From NCBI RefSeq assembly GCF_003574395.1, contig NZ_QMJY01000013.1, positions 186,001 through 250,000 on the forward strand: a DNA stretch of 64,000 nucleotides. The letters are read 5' to 3'. The notes below the pieces were generated by a model, which was given only the letters and a program-made list of their open reading frames with translations, was not told the DNA's origin and did no database searches. The translations under genes were made by a program, and so were the position numbers. The number at the start of each line of letters is the position of its first letter. Within the stretch, counting starts at the first letter, position 1. Source of the DNA: Tabrizicola thermarum (GTDB taxonomy: Bacteria; Pseudomonadota; Alphaproteobacteria; Rhodobacterales; Rhodobacteraceae). Positions 27,051-36,183 of this stretch are shown one piece after another.

Positions 27051-27446
27051 TCAGGTAAGGTCGCGGGGCACCACCCGCACACCCTGCAACCGCCGGGCCG
27101 TCAGCCGGATGAACAGCGCCCGCACGGGCGGGATCAACAACAGGATGCCTAGCGTATCGGTAAAGAAGCCCGGCAGGATCAACAGGATCGCCGCCACCGC
27201 GACCAGCCCCTGCTGCACGATTGGCGACAGCGGGTCCTCGACCATCCGGCCACGGAACCCTTCGACAAGATCGCCTTGCGCCGTGCCCATCCCCGACGCT
27301 GCCAGCGACCGCAGGATCAGAACCCCGCCGAAGGCCGTCAAAAGCACCCAGGCCAGGGTCAGCCACAGGCCCAGCCGCGCCCCGAGCGTCACGAAAAGCG
27401 CAATCTCCACAAGCGGAAGCGCCAATATGCCAAGGATGATCCACAT
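27051..27446 (-). CDS. fxsA: FxsA family membrane protein
   Basis: A 131-residue inner-membrane protein. The sequence opens MWIILGILALPLVEIALFVT and includes the conserved PGFFTDTLGILLLIPPVR block (about 93-110), both FxsA hallmarks. In E. coli FxsA suppresses phage T7 exclusion by the F plasmid; the physiological role is unknown. A GGAGG SD fixes the start at 27446; the frame is open another 28 codons upstream without one. It is divergent from the Tim44-like gene. Confidence 0.9.
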   Translation of the reverse strand: MWIILGILALPLVEIALFVTLGARLGLWLTLAWVLLTAFGGVLILRSLAASGMGTAQGDLVEGFRGRMVEDPLSPIVQQGLVAVAAILLILPGFFTDTLGILLLIPPVRALFIRLTARRLQGVRVVPRDLT

Positions 27447-27563
27447 CGCCGTCCTCCATCCGTCCGTTCTTCCGCCCGCATGGTAGACTTCGGCAGGCCC
27501 CCACCCTACATAACGACAAACCGTGTTCAATCCAACGGAACACCCAAGGCTCAGAGGTCACAT

Positions 27564-28223
27564 ATGAACGGCTCCTTGATCCAGCTCCTGGTCCTTGCCG
27601 GGATCGCGATCTTCCTCATCCTCAAGCTGCGTTCCGTTCTGGGCACCCGCGACGGCTTCGAGAAACCGCCGATTCCGCTGGACGAGGTGCGCCCGCGCCT
27701 GCGCCGCGACTTCGAGGTGATCGAGGGAGGGCCCGACCGCGACATTATCGACCATGTCCCCGAAGGCTCCGACGCCGCCCGGGCCCTGGCCGAGATGAAG
27801 AAGGCCGAACCCGGCTTTTCCGTCGGCACCTTCCTGCAAGGCGCGCGCGGCGCCTACGAGATGATCCTGACCGCCTTCGAGAAGGGCGAACTTGACCGCA
27901 TCCGTCCCTTCCTGTCCGATGAAGTCGAAGCCAGCTTTGCCGAGGCGATCAACCGGCGCGAGGCGGACGGCCTGACCATCGAGGCCAATTTCCTGGGTAT
28001 CAAGGAACTGGCCCTGCACGACGCGACCTACTCCCCGGAAACCCGCTTTGGCGAAATCGCCGTGCGCTTCGTCGCCGACCAGACCTATGTCGTGCGCAAC
28101 AAGGCGGGCGAGATCGTCGAAGGCTCTCCGCGCGAAGTCAGGAAAACCCGCGACATCTGGACCTTCGCCCGCCAGATGGGGTCGGACGACCCGAACTGGC
28201 AGCTGGTCGCCACCGGCGACTGA
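27564..28223 (+). CDS. Tim44/TimA family membrane-anchored protein
   Basis: A 219-residue protein with an N-terminal transmembrane helix (IQLLVLAGIAIFLILKLRSV, residues 5-24) and a C-terminal Tim44-like domain (about 75-217; FLQGARGAYEMILTAFEKGE, then TRDIWTFARQMGSDDPNWQL). It is the alphaproteobacterial relative of the mitochondrial import-motor adaptor Tim44. It lies 9 bp upstream of mltA, a pairing often seen in this order near secB/dnaQ. The bacterial role is probably membrane-protein or lipid related but not established. Confidence 0.88.
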   Translation: MNGSLIQLLVLAGIAIFLILKLRSVLGTRDGFEKPPIPLDEVRPRLRRDFEVIEGGPDRDIIDHVPEGSDAARALAEMKKAEPGFSVGTFLQGARGAYEMILTAFEKGELDRIRPFLSDEVEASFAEAINRREADGLTIEANFLGIKELALHDATYSPETRFGEIAVRFVADQTYVVRNKAGEIVEGSPREVRKTRDIWTFARQMGSDDPNWQLVATGD

Positions 28224-28232
28224 TCCCTTGGG

Positions 28233-29258
28233 ATGCGCGCCTCGCTTGTCCTCCTCTCGGTTGCGGCGGCGCTGATGACCGCAGCGCCCTCCCGCGCCGA
28301 GGTGCTGGACTTCGAGGCGCTCGACGGCTGGCTAAAGGACGATCATCTGGCCGCCCTCACCTCGTTCCTGCGGACCTGCGACCTGATCGACCAGCCCGAC
28401 TGGAAACCGATCTGTGCCCTGGCCGCCGATGTCCCGAAGGACGACGCCTCGGCCCGCAGCTTCTTCGAGCTGTTCTTCAAGCCGGTCGTCGTCGGTAAGC
28501 CTCCGGCCCTCTTCACCGGCTATTTCGAGCCAGAGCTTGAAGGCTCGCCGGTCCGCACCTCTCGCTTCAGGTATCCGATCTACCGCCGCCCGCCCGAATT
28601 GACCGACGGCGTCGCCTACCACACCCGCGCCGCGATCGAAGGGGGCGCGATTGCGGGCCGCGGGCTGGAGCTTGCCTGGCTGGACGATCCGGTGGATGTC
28701 TATTTCCTGCATGTTCAAGGCTCGGGCCGGATCCGGATGACCGACGGCTCGGTGATCCGCGTCGGCTATGCCGGAAAGAACGGCCACAGCTATCGGTCGG
28801 TCGGGCAGGAAATGGTCCGGCGTGGCACCCATACGCTGGATCAGGTCTCGGCGCCCGAGATCGCCAACTATGTCCGCAGCAATCCCGGCACCGGGCGCGC
28901 GCTTCTGGACACCAACCCCTCCTACGTCTTCTTCCGCAAGATCGGCACCCTCAGGCCCGAGGACGGCCCCATCGGCGCGATGGGCCGGTCGATCACTGCC
29001 CTGCGGTCCGTTGCCATCGACCCCAGGTTCACGCCGCTGGGTGCCCCGGTCTGGATCGAAAAGGACGGCCGCCGCCCGATCCGCAGCCTGATGGTCGCTC
29101 AGGATACCGGCGGGGCGATCAAGGGGATGCAGCGCGCCGACATCTTCTACGGCACCGGCAAGGACGCGGGCGATGCCGCGGGCAGCGTCAAGGACCCGGG
29201 CCGGATGGTCCTCCTGCTGCCCATCGACCGCGCCTTCGCGATGCTGGACGACGAATAG
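28233..29258 (+). CDS. mltA: Membrane-bound lytic murein transglycosylase A
   Basis: MltA cleaves the glycan strands of peptidoglycan, forming 1,6-anhydromuramyl ends. The 341-residue precursor has a signal peptide (MRASLVLLSVAAALMTAAPS) but no lipobox cysteine. Typical blocks are LFTGYFEPELEGS near 88-100, YFLHVQGSGRIRMTDG near 155, GHSYRSVGQEMVRRG, and the 3D (three-Asp) domain LMVAQDTGGAIKGMQRADIF near 288 with the catalytic Asp. It is 9 bp from the Tim44-like gene and 5 bp from the Smr gene. Confidence 0.94.
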   Translation: MRASLVLLSVAAALMTAAPSRAEVLDFEALDGWLKDDHLAALTSFLRTCDLIDQPDWKPICALAADVPKDDASARSFFELFFKPVVVGKPPALFTGYFEPELEGSPVRTSRFRYPIYRRPPELTDGVAYHTRAAIEGGAIAGRGLELAWLDDPVDVYFLHVQGSGRIRMTDGSVIRVGYAGKNGHSYRSVGQEMVRRGTHTLDQVSAPEIANYVRSNPGTGRALLDTNPSYVFFRKIGTLRPEDGPIGAMGRSITALRSVAIDPRFTPLGAPVWIEKDGRRPIRSLMVAQDTGGAIKGMQRADIFYGTGKDAGDAAGSVKDPGRMVLLLPIDRAFAMLDDE

Positions 29259-29263
29259 CCGCC

Positions 29264-29848
29264 ATGGCCCGCCGCCGTCACCTCTCGCCCGAGGAAGCCG
29301 ACCTCTGGCGGTCTGTCGCCCGGACCGCGCGGCCGCTGCACAACCAGCCCCTGCACCTGCCCGACCCGCCCGCAGCACCCGAACCGCCGCCGCTCGCCCA
29401 TGCCAGGCCCCGCCTGTCGCCGTTCACCCTGGGCGAAAAGCACCGCGCGCCCGAACGCCGCGACCTGGCACCCACGCTGCCGCAGCTTCTGGACCAGGCC
29501 CCCCTGCGGATGGATGCCGGCACCCATGCCAGGATGACCCGCGGCAAGCTGCAACCCGAGGCGCGGATCGACCTGCACGGGATGACCCTGGCCGAGGCGC
29601 ATCCCGAACTGATCCGCTTCATCCTGAACGCCCATTCCGCCGGGTTGCGGCTGGTGCTGGTCATCACCGGCAAGGGCAAGCGGCGCGAGGATACCGGCCC
29701 GATCCCGCAGCGCGTCGGCGCACTACGCCACCAGGTGCCGCACTGGCTGCACCTGCCGCCCCTCGGGCCTGTTGTGCTTCAGGTCTCCGAGGCGCATCTG
29801 AAACACGGCGGCAGCGGCGCCTACTACGTCTATCTCAGACGCCGCTAG
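29264..29848 (+). CDS. Smr/MutS2-type domain protein
   Basis: A 194-residue protein with a proline-rich N-terminal region (residues 1-90) and a C-terminal Smr domain. The Smr motifs are DLHGMTLAEAHPEL near 105, the glycine loop LVLVITGKGKRR near 128-139, and HGGSGAYYVYLRR at the end. Smr domains are DNA or RNA endonucleases or nucleic-acid binders. It is the third gene of the Tim44-mltA-smr operon, and in Rhodobacterales this order is conserved. Confidence 0.9.
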   Translation: MARRRHLSPEEADLWRSVARTARPLHNQPLHLPDPPAAPEPPPLAHARPRLSPFTLGEKHRAPERRDLAPTLPQLLDQAPLRMDAGTHARMTRGKLQPEARIDLHGMTLAEAHPELIRFILNAHSAGLRLVLVITGKGKRREDTGPIPQRVGALRHQVPHWLHLPPLGPVVLQVSEAHLKHGGSGAYYVYLRRR

Positions 29849-29874
29849 ACCCTCCGCCCCCGATCCCGTCTTGC

Positions 29875-29930
29875 CCTTTTCGAAATACTCCACAGGGGGT
29901 CCGGGGGATGTGAAATCCCCCGGGGGTGCG
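29875..29930. repeat. REP-like intergenic palindrome
   Basis: After the smr stop comes an element with CCGGGGGAT (29901-29909) and ATCCCCCGG (29915-29923), a perfect nine-pair stem around GTGAA, preceded by TTTTCGAAATACTCC and AGGGGGT. I recognise this layout as a type of dispersed intergenic palindrome common in Rhodobacteraceae. It lies between two convergent genes and may act as a two-way terminator. Confidence 0.55.
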
Positions 29931-29945
29931 GCTGGGAACGACCTG

Positions 29946-31052
29946 TCAGGGCGCAGCGCGCCCTTCGGCAATCGCCCCGACGGGCGCCAGCACGATCTCG
30001 GTCGCATTGCGCACCGTCAGCACCAGCCCGGGGAGAAGACCCACCCGGCCCCGCGCATCCGCCGTGAACGCATCCGCGATCCCCACCAGCCCGCCGAACA
30101 GCTTCAGCAGCGCAGGGTTCTCGCCCAGGTTCAGATGTCCCGTCCCCGTCGTATAGGCTGCCGTGTCCAGATAGATCACGTTCAGGTCGGCGATCTGCGC
30201 CACGCTGCCCATGCTGCCCAGCCGCTCACCCGTGCCCGACAGCCTGGCCGAGATGTTCAGGATCCGGTCCTTCGAGCTGCCGAAGATCACGAAGGGCTCC
30301 GGCAGCTTGCCGATGTCCTTCGCCTGCGACCGGAACACGTCGAGGTCGAGGTCGGGCGAGATCAGCACCACGCCCTTGATATGGTCCAGCGCCTTCGGCC
30401 CGTCCTTCAGCACCATTTGCCGCAGGCCCTCCATCGTCAGGAACGCCCCCATCGAATGCGCGACGATGACGATGTCCTTCGCGCCCGCGTCCTCGACCTC
30501 GTCCAGAAGCGTCACAAGTCCCGACCGGGCGAACAGCGCGGAATCGCGGTCATAGACATAGCCCAGCGCCGACCCGCGCGAGGGCCAGGCGTAATGCACC
30601 GCCACCCCTGGCACCTGAAGGTCATGGTGCATCTGCGCCACCCGATAGACGCCTTCGGCCATGGTGTTGTTGAAGCCGTGGACATAGACCACCGCATCGG
30701 TCTGCCCACGCAGCTTCAGCGCCGCGCGCAGGGCCGCGCTGAAGGCGTCCGCCGAGCCGAAGTCGCGCTGATCCAGCGTCAGGAAATCGCGCCTTCCGTC
30801 CGGCTTCCGCGTTCTGGGTGGCCAGTTCACCTTGCCCGGCTCGCGGTCGGGCGGGATGGCGATGTCATAGCGCAGAAAGGACGGCTCGCCCGACCGGCCG
30901 AAGCCGTAGGCCTCGCCGTCCTTCATCCGGGTCGTGCCGACGAAGATCGTCTCGGGCGTGCCCCCCGACAATCCGGCGGGCGCCATGGTGAAATCCCCGC
31001 GCGCCGCACAGCCCGCCAAAGCCAGAACGATCAGCAACTTGCGCACGCGCAT
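29946..31052 (-). CDS. Alpha/beta hydrolase (DUF900-type) lipoprotein
   Basis: A 368-residue predicted lipoprotein: the signal peptide MRVRKLLIVLALAGCAAR contains the lipobox LALAGC with Cys15. The a/b-hydrolase domain of the DUF900 family follows, with DAVVYVHGFNNTMAEGVYR near residues 118-136, VAVHYAWPSRGSALGYVYDR, the nucleophile elbow IVIVAHSMGAFLTMEGL (Ser near 197), and LISPDLDLDVFR with the acidic residue. It probably acts on esters or lipids at the envelope; substrate unknown. It is divergent from the SDR gene. Confidence 0.85.
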   Translation of the reverse strand: MRVRKLLIVLALAGCAARGDFTMAPAGLSGGTPETIFVGTTRMKDGEAYGFGRSGEPSFLRYDIAIPPDREPGKVNWPPRTRKPDGRRDFLTLDQRDFGSADAFSAALRAALKLRGQTDAVVYVHGFNNTMAEGVYRVAQMHHDLQVPGVAVHYAWPSRGSALGYVYDRDSALFARSGLVTLLDEVEDAGAKDIVIVAHSMGAFLTMEGLRQMVLKDGPKALDHIKGVVLISPDLDLDVFRSQAKDIGKLPEPFVIFGSSKDRILNISARLSGTGERLGSMGSVAQIADLNVIYLDTAAYTTGTGHLNLGENPALLKLFGGLVGIADAFTADARGRVGLLPGLVLTVRNATEIVLAPVGAIAEGRAAP

Positions 31053-31164
31053 CTCCCTTTTCCCGCACCGTCGCCTGCCCTTTCGGCATCGTCAACACGA
31101 CCTGCCCGGTGGACAGCGGAGCCCCGCCACCGCTACCCTGCGCCGGTCACGAAAGGAGCCCGGA

Positions 31165-31908
31165 ATGAAACTTGTCGGCAAGACCGCCCTCGTCACCGGC
31201 GGCAACCGCGGCATCGGCCTTGCAACCGTCCGCGCTCTGGCCGCAGCGGGGGCGGAGGTCCACTTCACCGCCCGCAGCGCCGCAAACCTTGCCGCCGCCC
31301 GGCGCGCGCTTGGCGATATCCAGGCCACCGGCCACCTTGCGAACATGACCGACCGCATCGCCATGGCAACCGTGCTGGACCACGGCTTCGACATCCTGGT
31401 GAACAACGCCGCCGTGATCGGCCCCATCGGGCGCATCCTCGACGTCCCGGTCGAAGACTGGGCCCTCAGCATCGACATCAACCTCACCTCGGCATTCCAC
31501 GCAACCCAACGCGCACTGGCCGGAATGGTTGCAAGGGGCGGCGGCACGATCGTCAACATCTCCTCCGGTGCGGCCCATCGGCCACAGGAGGGTTGGTCGG
31601 CCTATTGCGCGGGGAAAGCGGGCCTCGCCATGCTGACCCGTTCGGTGCACCTGGAATATGCCGATCAGGGCATCCGCATCTTCGGCTTCGCGCCGGGGGT
31701 CGTTGACACCGACATGCAGGGCGCGATCCGCGCCTCGGGCATCAACCCGGTGTCGAAACTGCCCCGCGAAAGCCTGGCCCCCGCCGAACACCCGGCCCGC
31801 GCCATCGCCTGGCTCTGCACCCCGGATGCCGACGCACTGACGGGGCAAGAGCTTGACATCCGCGCCCCCGACCTCCGCGCCGCCGTGGGCCTGCCGCCGC
31901 TGGGCTAG
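31165..31908 (+). CDS. Short-chain dehydrogenase/reductase
   Basis: An NAD(P)-dependent SDR oxidoreductase of 247 residues. The cofactor motif is TGGNRGIGLA (residues 11-20), NNAAVIG follows near 81-87, catalytic serine in IVNISSGAAH near 131, and the YxxxK pair in WSAYCAGKAG near 145-154. An AAAGGAG SD precedes the ATG. The substrate is not predictable. It is convergent with msrA and the two genes overlap by 4 bp at their stops. Confidence 0.9.
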   Translation: MKLVGKTALVTGGNRGIGLATVRALAAAGAEVHFTARSAANLAAARRALGDIQATGHLANMTDRIAMATVLDHGFDILVNNAAVIGPIGRILDVPVEDWALSIDINLTSAFHATQRALAGMVARGGGTIVNISSGAAHRPQEGWSAYCAGKAGLAMLTRSVHLEYADQGIRIFGFAPGVVDTDMQGAIRASGINPVSKLPRESLAPAEHPARAIAWLCTPDADALTGQELDIRAPDLRAAVGLPPLG

Positions 31909-32507
31909 TGCGACAGCGCCTGCGCGCCCCACAACTCCCGCACCCGCGCATCCCGCCCGCAGGCCTTGCGGTAGAAGGCATAGGCGTTCGACTGCTTCTT
32001 CGGACCCGCGCGGGTCAGGATGATGTCGGTGCCCTTGTAGTAATCCTGATGATAGTCCTCGGCGATCCAGAACCGCCCGGCGTCCAGAACCGGAGTCACG
32101 ATCTTCCGGCCCAGCACCGCCTCCGCCTCGGCCACCGCCGCCTCGGCCGCCTTCCGCTGCGCCTTGTCCTTCACGAAGATCGCCGTCCGGTAGGCATCGC
32201 CCCGGTCGCAGAACTGCCCACCCGCGTCCAGCACGTCGACCGAGCGCAGGAACTTGGCGATCAGCTCGCCATAGCTGATGACGGCAGGATCGAAGGTGAT
32301 CTCCACCGCCTCGTAGTGGCCCGCGTGGTTCTTGTAGGTCGGGTCCTTCATGTCGCCGCCGGTATAGCCCGAGACGACCTCGCTGACCCCCTTCACCTTC
32401 TCGAAATCCGATTCCACGCACCAGAAGCAGCCCCCGGCGACAATCGCCGTCTCGGCCTGCGCTGCCCCCGCAAGGCCCGCCATCAGCGCCAGCACCAGTC
32501 TCAGCAT
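31905..32507 (-). CDS. msrA: Secreted peptide-methionine (S)-S-oxide reductase
   Basis: MsrA reduces methionine-S-sulfoxide in proteins. The 200-residue precursor has a signal peptide (MLRLVLALMAGLAGAAQAET), so the enzyme is periplasmic. The catalytic motif is GGCFWCVESDFEKVKGV (residues 25-41), followed by the family blocks EVVSGYTGGDMKDPTYKN, HYEAVEITFDP and FWIAEDYHQDYY. The start has a GGGAGG SD. It is probably a repair enzyme for oxidised exported proteins. No msrB or msrPQ partner is next to it. Confidence 0.93.
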   Translation of the reverse strand: MLRLVLALMAGLAGAAQAETAIVAGGCFWCVESDFEKVKGVSEVVSGYTGGDMKDPTYKNHAGHYEAVEITFDPAVISYGELIAKFLRSVDVLDAGGQFCDRGDAYRTAIFVKDKAQRKAAEAAVAEAEAVLGRKIVTPVLDAGRFWIAEDYHQDYYKGTDIILTRAGPKKQSNAYAFYRKACGRDARVRELWGAQALSH

Positions 32508-32718
32508 GTCCGCCTCCCATGTCCGTGTCGCGATCCGTATCTCGGGCAGGCTTGGCCCTGCACCCGCCTCGGGTCCAATCACCGATCCGTGCATCACCGC
32601 ATGGTGAAGCGCCTGTAACCGCCTGCGCCCCCTTGGCCAAAGCACGCTGCCGCACTAGCCTGCACCCGCCACCGGCCGCGACCTGCCGCCGAATCCCTGC
32701 GCCGACGGAAAGGCCCTC

Positions 32719-34629
32719 ATGCGTCACGCCGTTCTTGCCCTGGGCCTGCTTGCCGGACCCGCCCTCGCCGATGTGTCGCTGCAAGACGCGGTCTCCGGCC
32801 TTGACCTCTTTCCCTGCGATGTCAGCAACCTGTCCTGCACTTCGCTGACGGTGCCGCTGGACCACCGCGCCAACGATCCGTCCCGGACCATCGAGATCAC
32901 CTTCGCCCTCTCCTTCGCCAGCAAGGAAAGCCGGGGAATCCTGTTCTACTTCGTCGGAGGTCCCGGCGGCTCGGGCATCGCCTCGGCGGATTCCTACCTC
33001 TCCGCCTTCGACCCCAGCCTGGTCGAGAACATGGACATCGTCTTCGTCGACCAGCGCGGCATCGGCTCGGCGCATGGCCTCTCCTGCCCGGCGGCGCAGG
33101 CCCGGTTCGACACCGCCCCGGCCTCGCTGGACGACCCCGACGCGATCATCGCCACCGCCCGGACCTATGTCACGGCCTGCACCGAAGAGCTTGACGCCGA
33201 CGCCCTGCTGCCTGTGGTGACCACCGATCAGGCAATCCGCGATTCCGAGCTTTTCCGCCAGGCCATCGGCGCGCCCAAGGTCTGGCTTTACGGCGAAAGC
33301 TACGGCACGCAACTGGTGCAGGCCTATGCCACCCGGTTTCCGCAGGCGGTGCGCGGGGTGATCCTTGACGGCGTGGTCGACCTGACCCTGTCGGCCGAAG
33401 GCTTCTACCGCCGCTACACCCTCGCCGCCGAGGCGCTGCTGGCGGAAACCTTCACGCTCTGCGACGCGATGCCTGCCTGCGCGCAGGACTTCCCCGGCGG
33501 CGCGGCGGCGGCCTACGACGACCTCGCCGCCCGCGTGGCCCAGGCGCCGGTGCCCGTCGCCTATCCGCTGGCCGACGGGACCACGGTCACCCGCCTCCTG
33601 ACCTCGGGCCTGCTGGAGACGAACGCCTTCTATGCGCTCTACTCGCCCGAGGGCCGGGCCGCGTTCCTGCGCACCCTCGCCGCTGCACGGCAGGGCAATC
33701 TCGTGCCGATCCTGCAACTGGGCTATGTGAACGCCTACATCGACCCGGAAACCGAGGTCGGCATCGAAGACCCCGGCTGGTTCGGCGCGGCCTATTACGC
33801 GATCACCTGCACCGATTACGACAGCGGAGAGGGCACACCCGACGAACGGGCAAGGCGGATCATCGACGAAGCCCGCGCCTTCGCGCCCCAGGCACCGCGG
33901 CTCCTCCGGGCCTATTACCTCGAACGCGTCGCCTGCGCGCTCTGGCCGCAACAGGGCGAACATGAACGTCCGGCGCCCTATGCCGGGGGGCCCTGGCCGA
34001 CCCTGGTGCTGAACGGCGACCACGATCCGATCACGCCGATCTCGATGGCCTATTCCGTCCTGGACAATGCCGCCAACGCCTACGGCGTGTTCATGCGCGG
34101 CGGACCGCATGTGATCTGGGGGCGCGGTCTTGCCTGCCCCGACACCATCGTGCAGGCGCTGCTTTACGACGGCACCCTGCCTGCGGCCCGCGAACAGCTG
34201 TGCGAACAGGACCCGATCGCCCCTTACCAGCCGCTGACCCTCACCGATCCTGTCCAGGCGACCGATCCCCTGACTGTCGCCCGCGCGGTGGAAACCGAAC
34301 TGTCCAACCACATCCCGCTGACCGGCTGGGACGGCCAGCACCCGACGACCTATGGCTGCCCCTTCGGCGGCACGCTGTCGGCCTCGCCGGGGGACGAGGG
34401 CACCGATTACCAGTTCGCCGCCTGCGCCTTCTGGCCCGCGCTCCGGGTCGATGGCAGCGGGGCCGATGTCGCAACCGAGGATGGGCCGGACCGGCTGACG
34501 CTGGACATCACCGTCTCGGGCAGCCAGAGCGGGCAGCTGAACTACCGCCACAGCCGCGCTGACGAGGCGTTCAGCCTGACCGGCACCTGGAACGGCCAGC
34601 CCGCCCACCTGCCGCGCAGCGCACTATAG
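32719..34629 (+). CDS. Secreted alpha/beta hydrolase of the tripeptidyl-aminopeptidase (SlpD/E) type
   Basis: A 636-residue exported serine hydrolase. The signal peptide is MRHAVLALGLLAGPALAD. The oxyanion region FVGGPGGSGIASADSYLSAF is at about 78-97, followed by VFVDQRGIGSAHG. The nucleophile elbow GESYGTQLVQAYATRFPQ contains Ser near residue 195. The late acid and base are in VLNGDHDPITPISMAYSVLD near 433-452 and HVIWGR near 466. Many cysteines suggest disulfides in the periplasm. The C-terminal ~100 residues form an extra b-rich region. Family enzymes release N-terminal peptides. Likely a periplasmic peptidase; specificity unknown. Confidence 0.83.
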   Translation: MRHAVLALGLLAGPALADVSLQDAVSGLDLFPCDVSNLSCTSLTVPLDHRANDPSRTIEITFALSFASKESRGILFYFVGGPGGSGIASADSYLSAFDPSLVENMDIVFVDQRGIGSAHGLSCPAAQARFDTAPASLDDPDAIIATARTYVTACTEELDADALLPVVTTDQAIRDSELFRQAIGAPKVWLYGESYGTQLVQAYATRFPQAVRGVILDGVVDLTLSAEGFYRRYTLAAEALLAETFTLCDAMPACAQDFPGGAAAAYDDLAARVAQAPVPVAYPLADGTTVTRLLTSGLLETNAFYALYSPEGRAAFLRTLAAARQGNLVPILQLGYVNAYIDPETEVGIEDPGWFGAAYYAITCTDYDSGEGTPDERARRIIDEARAFAPQAPRLLRAYYLERVACALWPQQGEHERPAPYAGGPWPTLVLNGDHDPITPISMAYSVLDNAANAYGVFMRGGPHVIWGRGLACPDTIVQALLYDGTLPAAREQLCEQDPIAPYQPLTLTDPVQATDPLTVARAVETELSNHIPLTGWDGQHPTTYGCPFGGTLSASPGDEGTDYQFAACAFWPALRVDGSGADVATEDGPDRLTLDITVSGSQSGQLNYRHSRADEAFSLTGTWNGQPAHLPRSAL

Positions 34630-34742
34630 GCGCCGGACCCAGTCGACGGGGGACACCTCCTCGTGCGCCTTCGGCTTCTCGTCGGTGGGGCCGAAGCGAG
34701 GCGTGACGAAGTCCTAGACGAGCGGTTTTTCGCACTGCGCCA

Positions 34743-34771
34743 AAAGTAAAGGGCGCGTAAATACGCGCCCT
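34743..34771 (-). terminator. Intrinsic terminator of argG
   Basis: GGGCGCGTA (34751-34759) and TACGCGCCC (34762-34770) form a perfect stem with a two-base loop, extended by one A-T pair. On the minus strand TTTACTTTTG follows. It is 49 bp after the argG stop. The rest of the 190-bp gap to the upstream plus-strand gene shows no gene. Confidence 0.88.
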
Positions 34772-34803
34772 CAACCCCTTGATTTTGCGTGGTCCGAAGA
34801 ACC

Positions 34804-34822
34804 CGCCGCGCGCGGCGCCCTA
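34804..34822. repeat. 19-bp GC palindromic repeat at the argG 3' end, copy 1
   Basis: CGCCGCGCGCGGCGCCCTA, which includes the reverse complement of the argG stop codon TAG (34820-34822). An identical 19-mer with the same relation to the stop codon is at the hemH 3' end (51607-51625). Its core is self-complementary and can form a strong hairpin directly after translation ends. Confidence 0.7.
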
Positions 34823-36046
34823 TTTCGCCACCCGCGCATTCCGGGCCGCGATCAGCCGCAGCCGCAGCGCGTTCAGCCGGATGAAGCCCTCGGCGTCCTT
34901 CTGGTCGTAGGCCCCGGCATCCTCCTCGAAGGTGACATGCTTTTCCGAATACAGGCTGTGATCCGACCACCGCGCCACCGTCCGGGCCGACCCCTTGTAC
35001 AGCTTGACCCGCACCGTCCCGGTGACATGCTCCTGCGTCTTGTCGATCAGCGCCTGCAACGCCTCCCGCTCGGGGCTGAACCAGAAGCCGTTGTAGATCA
35101 GTTCGGCATAGCGCGGCATGATACTGTCCTTCAGATGCCCGGCGCCCGCGTCCAGCGTGATCTGCTCGATCCCCCGGTGCGCCTCCAGAAGGATCGTCCC
35201 GCCCGGAGTCTCATAGACCCCGCGGCTCTTCATCCCCACGAACCGGTTCTCCACCAGGTCCAGCACGCCCACCCCATGCTTGCCCCCCAGCTCGTTCAGC
35301 CGGGTCAGGATCGTCGCCGGGCTCATCGCCTCGCCATTGATGGCAACCGCATCGCCCTTCTCGAAGGTGATCTCCACCATCTCCGCCTGGTCGGGCGCCT
35401 GCTCCACCGGCACCACCCGCTGCAGGACATATTCCGGGAACTCCTCCGCCGGGTTTTCCAGCACGCGGCCCTCCGACGAGGTGTGCAGCAGGTTCGCATC
35501 GACCGAGAACGGCGCTTCTCCGCGCTTGTCCTTGGCAATCGGGATCTGGTTCGCCTCGGCGAATTCCAGCAGCCTGGTCCGCGACGTCAGGTCCCACAGC
35601 CGCCACGGCGCGATCACCTTGATCGCGGGATCCAGCGCCGCAGCCGACAGCTCGAACCGCACCTGGTCGTTGCCCTTGCCCGTCGCGCCATGCGCCACCG
35701 CATCCGCGCCGGTCTCATGCGCGATCCGCACCAGATGCTGCGAGATCAGCGGCCTGGCGATGGAGGTGCCCAGCAGATACAGCCCCTCATACAGCGCATT
35801 TGCCCGGAACATCGGGAACACGAAGTCACGGACGAATTCCTCGCGCACATCGACGATGTGGATGTTCTCGGGCTTGATCCCCATCAGAAGGGCCTTCTGC
35901 CGAGCCGGTTCCAGCTCTTCGCCCTGGCCCAGATCGGCGGTGAAGGTCACCACTTCACAGCCATATTCCGTCTGCAGCCACTTCAGGATGATCGAGGTAT
36001 CGAGGCCGCCCGAATAGGCAAGGACGACTTTCTTGGGCTTCAGCAT
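34820..36046 (-). CDS. argG: Argininosuccinate synthase
   Basis: ArgG joins citrulline and aspartate with ATP to argininosuccinate, the penultimate step of arginine synthesis. The 408-residue protein starts [20 protein letters not shown] with the ATP pyrophosphatase P-loop YSGGLDTS (residues 10-17). Citrulline/aspartate-site blocks are [14 protein letters not shown] near 115-128 and [15 protein letters not shown] near 270. A GGGAG SD precedes the ATG. It stands alone on the minus strand, divergent from ilvA across 137 bp. Confidence 0.97.
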   Translation of the reverse strand: MLKPKKVVLAYSGGLDTSIILKWLQTEYGCEVVTFTADLGQGEELEPARQKALLMGIKPENIHIVDVREEFVRDFVFPMFRANALYEGLYLLGTSIARPLISQHLVRIAHETGADAVAHGATGKGNDQVRFELSAAALDPAIKVIAPWRLWDLTSRTRLLEFAEANQIPIAKDKRGEAPFSVDANLLHTSSEGRVLENPAEEFPEYVLQRVVPVEQAPDQAEMVEITFEKGDAVAINGEAMSPATILTRLNELGGKHGVGVLDLVENRFVGMKSRGVYETPGGTILLEAHRGIEQITLDAGAGHLKDSIMPRYAELIYNGFWFSPEREALQALIDKTQEHVTGTVRVKLYKGSARTVARWSDHSLYSEKHVTFEEDAGAYDQKDAEGFIRLNALRLRLIAARNARVAK

Positions 36047-36183
36047 AGGTCAGGCTCCCCAGCGGTTTTGCTGGCGCTTAGAACGAAAACTCCCCAAGGG
36101 CAAGGACAGCCCCTGTGCGGGGCACAATTCGGCATGCGAAGGCATTCCTTGCCATGGGCCCGCCCTTCCGGCATGTGAAGCGG

